DNA of 64,000 nt from an uncultured Ruminococcus sp. (GTDB taxonomy: Bacteria > Bacillota > Clostridia > Oscillospirales > Ruminococcaceae): positions 1 through 64,000 of the forward strand of contig CALEPT010000222.1 of NCBI GenBank assembly GCA_937910385.1, given 5' to 3'. Shown here one piece after another: positions 1 to 8,154 of the stretch. A program made the position numbers and the translations under genes. Under the pieces are notes generated by a model. The model worked only from the letters and a program-made list of their open reading frames with translations. It searched no databases and had not been told where the DNA came from. Position 1 is the stretch's first letter. Each line of letters starts with the position of its first letter.

Positions 1-2
1 GC

Positions 3-38
3 TTTGCAGCCTGCAAAATGTACAATGTACATTTTGCA
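3..38. repeat. Two overlapping near-perfect palindromes at window start
   Basis: Positions 3-17 form TTTGCAG-C-CTGCAAA. Positions 12-38 form a perfect 13-base inverted repeat (TGCAAAATGTACA and its complement) around one central A. The element lies beyond the 3' end of the minus-strand GTPase gene, so it is either an operator of a gene outside the window or a bidirectional 3' hairpin. No T-run follows, which argues against a simple intrinsic terminator. Positions 39-92 hold nothing else I recognise. Confidence 0.5.
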
Positions 39-92
39 ATAGAGGCAAGTATATAATATTATTGCACAAGAGCAGGATTCAAGTCTTTGCAT

Positions 93-2663
93 TCACTTCA
101 TATTGTCGATGTAGTCCTTAATGGCTTTTTCGGCGGACCTGTACCTCTTGTAGAACTCGCCTGCGGATATCCTCATCGCTCCGTTACCGAGGATTATCAT
201 CTGTTCGACGCCGTCGGAGGTAGCGACACGGACTCTGTGCTTTTTTGAGAGCTCGTGAGTGACACGCTCGATGTAGGTGTCTGCGGTCTCTGATTCCTTG
301 GTGTAGACAATGCTGATGTTGCAGTATTTCTCGACCTCGCGGTGCTTCCCCGAGACTTTGTAAGCGTCAAACACAAGGATCAGCTCACAGCCGATAAAGC
401 CACGATAGCTGCACATCATATTTATCAGCTCTGCTCGGGCGGCATCAAGGTTTTCCTCGGCGATCTTTTTGAGCTCGTCCCATGCGAAGATGATGTTGTA
501 GCCGTCAACGAGCAGATAATCGGGACCTGTATGCTCGGGGAGCCTGACTTGCTTATCGTCGGGGCTGACGGCCTTGGTTTTCTTGAAAGCACGTCTGGGG
601 TCGCTTTTGAGCTTTCCGTATGTGCGCTCAAAAATTTCCATGAGCTCCTTGTCGGAGACGGCACTTTCAACAAATCTCTGCGCTTTACGGCGGCGCTCCA
701 TATCGTCGGAGGAATTTTGCTTTTCGTCAAGGTATGAGGGAAGGTGCATATGCTGCGGTACCTCGCTCCATTTTACTACATATCCCGCACCGTGAGAGCA
801 GAACACCGAATCCGCCGTGTTTTCAAGGTCTGAGTCACAGTTATAGGCTATGTCAGCGATGACCTCATCAGAATTATGACATGGGCGGTATCCACTCAAA
901 GTGCAGGAAATACGGCCTTTTCCCTTTGTGAATCCGATGAGCTCGCTCTGATATGTATTCAGCTCAGACACAGGAGCACTCCCTTTGATCATTGAAGTAT
1001 CTCCGATGGTCTCAGGCGGAGAAAAGTCAGCTGACATATGCTGCAAGTCGGCTATTGTTCGTCCCAAATACTCCGTCGGCAGCTCTATCTCATAGTCGTA
1101 AAACGGCTCAAGAAGCAAGCTGTGAGCGTTTCGCAGTCCTTGACGTACCGCCCTGTAGGTAGCCTGACGAAAATCTCCGCCCTCTGTGTGTTTCAAATGT
1201 GCTTTTCCTGATACGAGAGTGAGCTTTATATCCGTAACAGGAGAACCGGTAAGGACTCCTATGTGAGTTTTTTCGGCAAGATGAGTAAGTATCAGTCTCT
1301 GCCAGTTTCTGTCGAGCTTGTCCTCGGGACAGACAGTTTCAAATTGCAGACCACTGCCCTGAGGAAGAGGTTCGAGCAGCAGATGGACTTCCGCATAATG
1401 TCTGAGCGGTTCATAATGACCGACACCTTCGATAGTATCGGTAATAGTTTCCTTATAGGTTATCGCACCGTTTATGAACGAAACATCATATCCGAATCTG
1501 TCCTTTATAATATTCGTCAGCACTTCGAGCTGAACAGCTCCCATAAGCTGAAGATGTATCTCTCTGTTTTGTTTATTCCACAGGATATGAAGCTGAGGGT
1601 CTTCGTCCTCAAGGCGGCGGAGAGCTTTAAGGGCTTCATGTAAATTGACCTCTGACAAAAAGCATACTTTATATGTCATTACAGGCTCTAAAATTGCCCT
1701 TTCGGAATTTTTTATGCAGCCGATGCCTTGTCCGGCAAAAGTTCCTGCAAGTCCTGTAACAGCACATACATCACCGCATGAAGCAACATCTGCGGTTCTG
1801 AATTTATCTCCGGAGTAAAACCTTATTGAGCTGACTTTTCCGTTTTGAGGTTCACCGTCGGCGTTGAGATATTCAAGCTCATCGCGTGTTTTGAGAGCGC
1901 CGCCCATAATTTTCATGTGGGTCAGTCTGCTTCCCTTTGAGTCGTATGATATCTTGAATACTTTTGCCCCGAACACGTCCTGTCTTTCCGGTTCGTATGA
2001 AAAACGATCTATAAGTCTTAGAAATTCATTTATGCCCTCCATTTTAAGAGCGCTGCCAAAGCTGCACGGGAATATACGGCGTTCCGCGACAGCCTTTATA
2101 ATTTCAGCGTCGCTGAGATCTCCTGAATCAAGGTATTTTTCCATAAGGGATGCAGAGGAAAGGGCTGCGTTTTCGCATATTTCCTCATTGCTTCCCGAAA
2201 AATCCGCACATCGCTCGGATAATCGCTTCTGAAGGTCTTGGATAACGGCTTTTTTGTCAGCGCCGATAAGATCCATTTTATTGACAAATATAAACACAGG
2301 TATCTCGTATTTTTTCAACAGCTTCCACAGCGTTGAGGTATGGCTCTGAACGCCGTCTGTAGCACTTATTACGAGTATCGCAAGATCAAGTACGCGCATT
2401 GTACGCTCTGTTTCGGCAGAAAAGTCAACGTGCCCGGGCGTATCAAGAAGCATTATATGAGTATCTGCGACAGTGAACTCAGCCTGATGAGAAAAAATAG
2501 TTATCCCTTTTTTACGTTCGATAGTATCAGTATCGAGTGATGAGCTGCCGTTATCAACTCTTCCGAGAGTCCTTAGCTTTCCTGAGATGAACAGCATAGC
2601 TTCGGCAAGAGTTGTTTTCCCCGAATCTACATGAGCAGTTATTCCCACGGTGATTTTCTTCAT
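93..2663 (-). CDS. TetM-like translational GTPase fused to a C-terminal NYN nuclease domain
   Basis: 856 residues. The first ~640 match the layout of elongation-factor-G-like ribosomal protection proteins (TetM/TetO family): P-loop AHVDSGKTT near residue 10, switch region with RKKGITI, DTPGHVDF, NKMD, then domains II-V. Family members bind the ribosomal A-site region. After a charged linker (~640-710) comes a domain of ~145 residues beginning LLVDGYNIIF, with acidic patches ADTYIE and TSDGVEQ, typical of NYN/PIN-like YacP proteins. Bacillus Rae1 (YacP) is an endoribonuclease that cuts mRNA in the ribosomal A site. TetM is about 640 residues, so the extra ~215 are a real fusion in one open frame. 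The start has a good promoter and a GGAG-type site upstream. It stands alone, without a partner gene. Likely a ribosome-bound GTPase-nuclease. Whether it protects against tetracycline cannot be told from sequence. Confidence 0.9.
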   Translation of the reverse strand: MKKITVGITAHVDSGKTTLAEAMLFISGKLRTLGRVDNGSSSLDTDTIERKKGITIFSHQAEFTVADTHIMLLDTPGHVDFSAETERTMRVLDLAILVISATDGVQSHTSTLWKLLKKYEIPVFIFVNKMDLIGADKKAVIQDLQKRLSERCADFSGSNEEICENAALSSASLMEKYLDSGDLSDAEIIKAVAERRIFPCSFGSALKMEGINEFLRLIDRFSYEPERQDVFGAKVFKISYDSKGSRLTHMKIMGGALKTRDELEYLNADGEPQNGKVSSIRFYSGDKFRTADVASCGDVCAVTGLAGTFAGQGIGCIKNSERAILEPVMTYKVCFLSEVNLHEALKALRRLEDEDPQLHILWNKQNREIHLQLMGAVQLEVLTNIIKDRFGYDVSFINGAITYKETITDTIEGVGHYEPLRHYAEVHLLLEPLPQGSGLQFETVCPEDKLDRNWQRLILTHLAEKTHIGVLTGSPVTDIKLTLVSGKAHLKHTEGGDFRQATYRAVRQGLRNAHSLLLEPFYDYEIELPTEYLGRTIADLQHMSADFSPPETIGDTSMIKGSAPVSELNTYQSELIGFTKGKGRISCTLSGYRPCHNSDEVIADIAYNCDSDLENTADSVFCSHGAGYVVKWSEVPQHMHLPSYLDEKQNSSDDMERRRKAQRFVESAVSDKELMEIFERTYGKLKSDPRRAFKKTKAVSPDDKQVRLPEHTGPDYLLVDGYNIIFAWDELKKIAEENLDAARAELINMMCSYRGFIGCELILVFDAYKVSGKHREVEKYCNISIVYTKESETADTYIERVTHELSKKHRVRVATSDGVEQMIILGNGAMRISAGEFYKRYRSAEKAIKDYIDNMK

Positions 2664-2693
2664 AGTAATTCTCCGTTCTTACTGTATGATTTT

Positions 2694-2722
2694 ATTGTAC
2701 CATATTTTGACGGATTTGTCCA
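2694..2722 (-). promoter_or_regulatory. Sigma-A-like promoter of the GTPase-NYN gene
   Basis: Read on the minus strand, TGGACA (2722-2717), a 17-base spacer and TACAAT (2699-2694) lie about 30 bases upstream of the ATG at 2663. One mismatch in each box from the sigma-A consensus. Confidence 0.6.
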
Positions 2723-2824
2723 TATCCTTGTATCACACATGAGCCTTCATAAGAATATAATTATAATACAGCAGGCTTAAATGTACATCTATGCAGTAAG
2801 TATAAAAGCGAAAGGAGAACGGAT

Positions 2825-3493
2825 ATGAGGCATAAAAAGCGGCGTATACCGCATAGATACGGTATACGCTTTAAGTTCGGTACAATAATATTTTTTATGG
2901 TAATCATACTTCTTGTTGCTGCGATCGTTAAGGCAGACAGAGCACTAAGACCGGTAGCTTCAATGCGAGCGGAGCACTTTGCATTATTAAATACGAATGA
3001 AGTTATAGAAAAAGCCGTTTCGGACTATCTATCAGAAAATGAGTGGTCATATGGGGACTTTAGTACAATAGTATATAACGGCAGCGGAGAGCCGGTTTCC
3101 ATTGCTGCCAATCCATACAATATCAATAAGGTGCAGTCAGAGCTGACACTGATTATAAATCGAAGGCTTGAGAGCGCAGGGGAGAATTATCACAGGATCG
3201 CGATAGGTTCTCTTACGGGATCATACATATTTGCAGGAAAAGGTCCGGATATAAGAATAAGAGTGTGCCCGATGGGGAGCGCACAGGTAGAGCTGCTGAG
3301 CAGCTTTGATTCTTCCGGAATAAACCAGACAAGGCACAGACTCACAGCAGCTGTTACTGTAAATGTCAGCTCTTCACTTCCGCTTTATGAATTTGAAACA
3401 CAAGCGGATTTTGAGTTCCTGATAGCGGAAAACGTAATAATAGGAAGCGTACCGGAGATAGGTGCTTACGGTTGGCACTTATCCTCCGGCTGA
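2825..3493 (+). CDS. yunB: Sporulation protein YunB
   Basis: 222 residues. A very basic N-terminus (MRHKKRRIPHRYG) is followed by one membrane helix (about 20-37) and an extracytoplasmic domain, the layout of YunB. The conserved AIVKADRALRP stretch and the GSLTGSYIFAGKGPDI region fit this family, which in Bacillus is a mother-cell (sigma-E) gene needed for proper spore formation. An AAAGGAG site at about 2811-2817 precedes the ATG. It is monocistronic and convergent with the next gene, with only 4 bases between the stops. Family identity is strong; whether this strain sporulates is not shown. A TATAAT at 2762-2767 lacks a convincing -35 box, which would allow a sporulation-sigma promoter but does not prove one. 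Confidence 0.85.
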   Translation: MRHKKRRIPHRYGIRFKFGTIIFFMVIILLVAAIVKADRALRPVASMRAEHFALLNTNEVIEKAVSDYLSENEWSYGDFSTIVYNGSGEPVSIAANPYNINKVQSELTLIINRRLESAGENYHRIAIGSLTGSYIFAGKGPDIRIRVCPMGSAQVELLSSFDSSGINQTRHRLTAAVTVNVSSSLPLYEFETQADFEFLIAENVIIGSVPEIGAYGWHLSSG

Positions 3494-3497
3494 AAAT

Positions 3498-4139
3498 TCA
3501 CTGCTTGTTGCCTTCGGCGCAGATCCAGTTAGTACCTTCTTTTTTGTGTATAGCTATATCTGAAAAGCCGGCATTTGCGAGCATATCGCGCAGTTGAGAA
3601 GCTGTTGGATTGAAAAGCTCATACTTTCGGACATTTGCCTCCTCTTCCGTGGTGAGCTGTGCGTCTCCGTTAATATCGGCAACTATCAGGAATTTTCCCC
3701 CTTTGGCAAGGACTCTGAAAACCTCGCGTAGGTCTTTATCGGGATCCGGCCAGAAATAGAAGCTTTCAACGGTTATTATTCTGTCGAAGCTTTCGTTATC
3801 AAATGGAAGAGCTTCCACTGAACCGCTCGTTATATCCATTTTTCCGTCAGATATTGCATCAGCGTTGTGTTTTCTGCTCATTTCTACAGATAAGGGAGAG
3901 TAATCAACTCCTGTAAGATGACCGCTTGTTATCTGAGACGCCATTCTTTTTAAAGCAGCACCGCCGCCGCAGCCTATGTCAAGAACTCTTTCTTTTCCGC
4001 AAAGCTCAAGAAATCCGATACCCCATGCTGTGACTGCGCTGTGATGCTCGTTCATATCCGAGAGCATTTCTTTTCCTGCTTCACCATGAGGTTTTTTGGG
4101 GTTGCCAAGCTCAGTTATTGACTGTAAATTTTCGCTCAT
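3498..4139 (-). CDS. Class I SAM-dependent methyltransferase
   Basis: 213 residues. The SAM-binding motif I, VLDIGCGGGAALKRM, sits near residue 54, followed by an acidic loop (TGVDYSP), motif LPFDNESFDRIITVESFYFWPD and a helical C-terminus. This is the Methyltransf_11/25 type fold. The substrate cannot be predicted; such proteins methylate small molecules, quinone precursors or toxic compounds. The start ATG at 4139 has a GAAAGAGGA ribosome site a few bases upstream. It is transcribed on the minus strand and convergent with yunB. No operon partner is evident, because the next minus-strand gene upstream, the pectate lyase, is separated by a strong hairpin. Confidence 0.85.
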   Translation of the reverse strand: MSENLQSITELGNPKKPHGEAGKEMLSDMNEHHSAVTAWGIGFLELCGKERVLDIGCGGGAALKRMASQITSGHLTGVDYSPLSVEMSRKHNADAISDGKMDITSGSVEALPFDNESFDRIITVESFYFWPDPDKDLREVFRVLAKGGKFLIVADINGDAQLTTEEEANVRKYELFNPTASQLRDMLANAGFSDIAIHKKEGTNWICAEGNKQ

Positions 4140-4212
4140 TTTATTCCTCTTTCTTGTTATATTAATTATTCACAGCTGAGAAAGATCATATTGTTATAGC
4201 GGTGAATATATG

Positions 4213-4240
4213 AGGATGCTGCATATTAATGCAGCATCCT
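4213..4240 (-). terminator. Perfect 12-bp hairpin after the pectate lyase gene
   Basis: AGGATGCTGCAT (4213-4224), loop ATTA, ATGCAGCATCCT (4229-4240) lies 10 bases past the stop of the lyase. The stem is perfect, but neither strand has a strong T-run, so termination may be partial or it may act as a 3' stabiliser. Confidence 0.5.
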
Positions 4241-4249
4241 TTGATCTGC

Positions 4250-7200
4250 TTATTCTTCGGGAAGGGTTATCATTTTCAGCATATATTTCTGTATAGCAAG
4301 TGCGTCTTTGGCAGTAACTCCGTCTCCGCTTCCGGAGCAGTCGGCATTTTTCATACCAAGTGCAGTAATATGATTCTCATCAGAGCCGGTCTCACCGAAT
4401 TTATCAGGATTTGCCATTGCCTGCATTATAAGAACTGCATCTGCTACTTCTACTTCCTTATTGCAGTTAGCATCTCCATAGAGGATATCATCAGTTACAG
4501 GAGGTTCAGTAGTTGTCGTAGTAGTGGTAGTAGTAGTAGTAGTTGTTGTTGTTGTTGTTGTTGTGATGACCTCCTCGCGAGCTGCTGCAAAAACGGTATA
4601 ATTTACGACAGAATAGGAGTAAGCATTTCCGCCTATGGTGATGATATCACCCTTACTGAAATCCTTTTTGTAAAGCAGGAAATTCAGGTCGTTAGAGGTT
4701 GTGGCGGTATCGCTTATAAGTTCATAGGAACTCAGCCATTCAGGAACTTTATTGCCGTCTGCGGTATCGGTCATTCTCTTATCAACTGCAATGTACAGGG
4801 TCAGATCCTCGGCAGCTGTCGCTGTTGCAGCATCTCCGGAGAATCCCTTTGCGTCACAGGAAGTCAGGAGCTGTTCTGCTCCTTCGAGAGCTGAAGGGAG
4901 AGAGGTGAAGGTGAAAGTGCGGTCTCCGAATACCAATGAGCCTACAGCCGCGTTCTTTGCTATCTTCCAGCTGTAAACGTTAGCACCTTCGTCAATTGAG
5001 ATGTTTTTAAGAAGATCGCCGTTGAGAGAGGCATATTCTCTTCCGAATACAAAGCTGTCGATATTGAGAAGATATCCGTCGCCGCCTTTAAAGACAAGAT
5101 ACAGCTTATGCTTGCCTGTAATTGCGGGGATATTGCATGTAAGCTCAGTCCAGTTTGACCACGAGCCTGTGCCGTCAAAGTCGATAGTGGCAGCAGGTGT
5201 AGAACCTATCGAATCGATGTAAAGCTCTATCTGCGATGCATTACCTGTAACTTTAGCCGAGAAGCTTTTAGCTCCGTCCTCAAAGTCTACTTTACTGAAG
5301 CAGATGTAGTCGCCGTTTTCGATGTAAGCGACGTGTGTTTCTCCGTCTCCGTCTTCATTTCTTGTGCCGGATTCGCTGTTATATTCCTCGGCTTCGATAG
5401 TCTCAAATGCAGAGATAGCAGAAGCTCCGTTAAATTCAACGGGATCGCCCGCGAGCTCGTTAAGGTACATTTCGAGATTTGTGTAATCGTCGCCTGAAAG
5501 GGAAACAATAGATCCGTCGGAAGCGTCGTTGGGGTTAAGACCGTGGAGAGTTTCCCAAGCATCGGGCATACCGTCGCGGTCGGCATCAGCTGCGGCAGTA
5601 CCGCTTTTAAAAGTTGAGCTTGTAGGATATCCGCCGCAGTCATTCTGACTGTCGATTATACCCTTGAGCCCCTGCTTGCTGCCTGTATATGTGTATGTTC
5701 CGTTTGTAACTTCCTTATGATATCGGCTGTCGATATAGTCAAGAGCGGGTACATTTGCACCTGCACCTGTTGTATTATCGATAACTTTGGTGTAAGCTGC
5801 TTCAGCTGTATCTGTATTAACATATGACTCACAGAAAGGAGAGGTAAGCTTAACATCGCTGATAGTGCAGTTGTATAGCGAAGATACAGCTTTACTCTTG
5901 CTCCATGCATCATCGGAAGCTTTGAGAATCTGGTTTCCGCTCGTATCGGTCATTATATTGCCTGAAACATACATCTTCTGGCAGTCGCTTGTGTTCAGCT
6001 CATTGCCGTCGATAGAAACTACGTGCAGCGAGGTATTGGACGAAGCGCCCGCCTTGTAGTAGTTATTTACGAAGTTAAGTCTGCGCACGCCGCCGTCAGT
6101 TGTACGGTCGCGCCAGTTGTATACAACGTTATTTCTGATATCAATATAACCGCCGTATGTGACCGCGTCCTGTTCCATACCGCCTGCCATTGACCAGTTT
6201 CTGCCTGTACAGTCGATAAGGAGGTTATGGTGGAAACTGCCGATATTACCGCTGATAGAGGCGGCAAATGCGTGAGTTTCGGTCTTGGTTCTGTCATCGG
6301 CGTTGTAGTGTATGGAATCATGCAGAGCCTCGCCGATAATGTTCCACTGGAATGTGATATTTGAAGCCGAGCGCGAGGAGAAGCCCTCATCAGTAGACCA
6401 TGACATTGAGCAATGATCAATTATGCAGTTGTTACTGCTTCCAAGACCCATTCCATCTGAAACATCGTTTACTCCGGAAAGTCCGCGGTCTCCGGGACGT
6501 ACTCTGACATCGCGGATAATAACGTCCTCACAGCCGCTTGTACCGAAGCCCCACTTTATAAGAGTTATACCGTCCCCGGGAGCAGTCTGACCGGCAACAT
6601 AAACATCTCCTCCGGTGTTGGGAATAGTTAGCTTGCTCTGTAGCTCGATGATACCGCCGACATCGAAAACGATAGTTCTCGGACCTGTGACTGATTCTAT
6701 ACCATATCGGAGCGAGCCTGCACCGGAGTCATTGAGATTGGTAACATGATAAACAGTACCGCCTCTGCCGCCGCGAGCCCAGCGACCGTAGCCTTCAGCA
6801 GTGGGGAAGGCGAGACGATTGAGCTGGAAGGAGTAAACAGCGCCCTTTACTGTACCGCTGCTGCTTACCTCATCAACGCGCCAGTAATAGGTAGGGATAG
6901 AGGAGTATTCGTCGCTGTTGAGGTCGAAATGGGGAGTTGTAACGGTCCCTTTATACTCTGCCGATGATTTTGTAGCATTGAAAACGCTGTTTAAGTCTGT
7001 ACCGATATAAACATCATGAGAGGTCGCGCCCGAACCGGCTGTCCAGCTGAGACCGTCTTCGATATTCTGATGAGAATACTGATCCTCAGGGCTTATCTTG
7101 GAGATAGAAGCAAAAGGACTTGCACCGTCAATTTCAAATGCATTGAGCCATGCGTTGCTGTATGACTGATTTCCTTCACCTTGGATCAGGATAGTGGCAG

Positions 7201-7780
7201 AGGTGCCGCTGAACTCGACATATGAGCGGCCTGCATCGTTATCGTTTGTGATATTTACGGGGCAGCTTATACCGGTCTGCTTGACCGAGCCGTTTACGGA
7301 TATTTTCAAGGTGCTCGGTGTAACATTTCCGTACAGACAGCTGTGCCAGCCCGAAAATGAATGAGTTCCGCTTGAAAGACCTGATATTTCGATTTTCAGG
7401 GCTCCGCTTGTATCGTTATCTTTATTGTAGATGCCGTCTGCGATAAGATAAGGAGTTGTTCCGTCGTATTTCTGAAGCTTTTTGTTATTGGTGCAGTCAA
7501 GTGAGCCGCTTCCGCTTCCATTGCTTATGGTGACAGTAACTCCTGTCGAGGTTTTGAACGAGTCGCCGGTGTATACCCATGTTTCGGCATTGGGTGCGTA
7601 CAAAGCGGAACGTCCGTCATTGCGGTTGATATCCACGCGCACTCTTGAAAGACTTGAAATGGCAGCAGTCTCGGTAATGCTATTGACTATTACCGGAATA
7701 TCCGAAGCCATCGCTCCTGCACACAAAGCTGCAGCAGATAAGGCGGCAGTAGCTTTGCGTATAAAATGTGATCTTTTCAT
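4250..7780 (-). CDS. Secreted modular pectate-lyase-like protein with CBM6 and dockerin
   Basis: 1176 residues from the ATG at 7780, chosen because AGGAGG lies 10 bases upstream and a signal peptide (MKRSHFIRKATAALSAAAL) follows at once; the frame stays open 28 codons further upstream without a ribosome site. Order: signal peptide; carbohydrate-binding-like beta-sandwich (~50-220); Fn3-like segment with YYWRVDEV (~230-315); parallel beta-helix lyase domain (~320-690) opening with AEGYGRWARGGRGG and containing DHCSMSWSTDE, as in PL1-type pectate lyases; calcium-type DADRDGMPDAWE segment (~740); CBM6-like domain beginning IEAEEYNSESG (~790-905); a ~140-residue module shared with the lyase at 11831; a Thr linker; and a dockerin (~1095-1176). 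The enzyme should be secreted and docked onto a cohesin scaffold to cut pectin. The exact PL subfamily is not certain. Confidence 0.88.
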   Translation of the reverse strand: MKRSHFIRKATAALSAAALCAGAMASDIPVIVNSITETAAISSLSRVRVDINRNDGRSALYAPNAETWVYTGDSFKTSTGVTVTISNGSGSGSLDCTNNKKLQKYDGTTPYLIADGIYNKDNDTSGALKIEISGLSSGTHSFSGWHSCLYGNVTPSTLKISVNGSVKQTGISCPVNITNDNDAGRSYVEFSGTSATILIQGEGNQSYSNAWLNAFEIDGASPFASISKISPEDQYSHQNIEDGLSWTAGSGATSHDVYIGTDLNSVFNATKSSAEYKGTVTTPHFDLNSDEYSSIPTYYWRVDEVSSSGTVKGAVYSFQLNRLAFPTAEGYGRWARGGRGGTVYHVTNLNDSGAGSLRYGIESVTGPRTIVFDVGGIIELQSKLTIPNTGGDVYVAGQTAPGDGITLIKWGFGTSGCEDVIIRDVRVRPGDRGLSGVNDVSDGMGLGSSNNCIIDHCSMSWSTDEGFSSRSASNITFQWNIIGEALHDSIHYNADDRTKTETHAFAASISGNIGSFHHNLLIDCTGRNWSMAGGMEQDAVTYGGYIDIRNNVVYNWRDRTTDGGVRRLNFVNNYYKAGASSNTSLHVVSIDGNELNTSDCQKMYVSGNIMTDTSGNQILKASDDAWSKSKAVSSLYNCTISDVKLTSPFCESYVNTDTAEAAYTKVIDNTTGAGANVPALDYIDSRYHKEVTNGTYTYTGSKQGLKGIIDSQNDCGGYPTSSTFKSGTAAADADRDGMPDAWETLHGLNPNDASDGSIVSLSGDDYTNLEMYLNELAGDPVEFNGASAISAFETIEAEEYNSESGTRNEDGDGETHVAYIENGDYICFSKVDFEDGAKSFSAKVTGNASQIELYIDSIGSTPAATIDFDGTGSWSNWTELTCNIPAITGKHKLYLVFKGGDGYLLNIDSFVFGREYASLNGDLLKNISIDEGANVYSWKIAKNAAVGSLVFGDRTFTFTSLPSALEGAEQLLTSCDAKGFSGDAATATAAEDLTLYIAVDKRMTDTADGNKVPEWLSSYELISDTATTSNDLNFLLYKKDFSKGDIITIGGNAYSYSVVNYTVFAAAREEVITTTTTTTTTTTTTTTTTTTEPPVTDDILYGDANCNKEVEVADAVLIMQAMANPDKFGETGSDENHITALGMKNADCSGSGDGVTAKDALAIQKYMLKMITLPEE
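4508..4564. repeat. Thr-codon microsatellite in the lyase linker
   Basis: A run of TAG/TTG trinucleotides on the plus strand (ACT/ACA Thr codons on the coding strand) encodes about 20 Thr residues between the last module and the dockerin. Its length may vary by slippage in steps of one codon without breaking the frame. Confidence 0.8.
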
Positions 7781-7835
7781 TAAAATGACCCTCCTATATT
7801 TATTCATCACGGATTTATAATTATATCTATAAAAT

Positions 7836-7864
7836 AGTATATCACGGTATAGTGAATTCGTCAA
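7836..7864 (-). promoter_or_regulatory. Promoter of the pectate lyase gene
   Basis: On the minus strand, TTGACG (7864-7859), a 17-base spacer and TATACT (7841-7836) lie about 55 bases upstream of the ATG at 7780. The spacer carries an interrupted CAC...GTG dyad that could be an operator. Confidence 0.7.
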
Positions 7865-7910
7865 TATGTATTTATCTTTAAAAAAACGTTCATATTTTGT
7901 GAGAATAATA

Positions 7911-7964
7911 GATAGTCAAGCTATCACGTGTGCATTATCATCTTTTGCGAGCGGATAAGATGAT
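7911..7964. other. Two inverted repeats in the lyase / oad divergent gap
   Basis: The 374-base gap 7781-8154 separates divergent genes. Besides the two promoters it holds GATAG-TCAAG-CTATC (7911-7925) and ATCATCTT / AAGATGAT (7937-7944 and 7957-7964, 12-base loop). They are placed where a regulator could act on either gene. I do not recognise a known operator. Confidence 0.4.
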
Positions 7965-7998
7965 TCGATTTTACACAGCAGAAATTTGTGAAAAATAG

Positions 7999-8027
7999 TG
8001 GAAATTTATTTTGTAATGTGTTATAAT
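7999..8027 (+). promoter_or_regulatory. Probable promoter of the oxaloacetate decarboxylase operon
   Basis: TGGAAA (7999-8004), 17-base spacer, TATAAT (8022-8027). The -35 box matches 4 of 6. It leaves a leader of about 120 bases before the first start codon. Confidence 0.5.
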
Positions 8028-8154
8028 TGATTTTGAATGGTTTAATTTTAGATAATTTATTTATTAAACCTAATTATGTTCATTAATGCTTTATCAAAGG
8101 CGATAGAGCGTTATATCTTCTGCTTTGCAGAATTATTATTGAGGAGGTTTGTAC

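Noticed and set aside
93..2663. Plain tetracycline-resistance gene
   Set aside because: The NYN fusion, lack of mobile-element context and base composition like the neighbours argue for a resident translation factor; resistance cannot be claimed.
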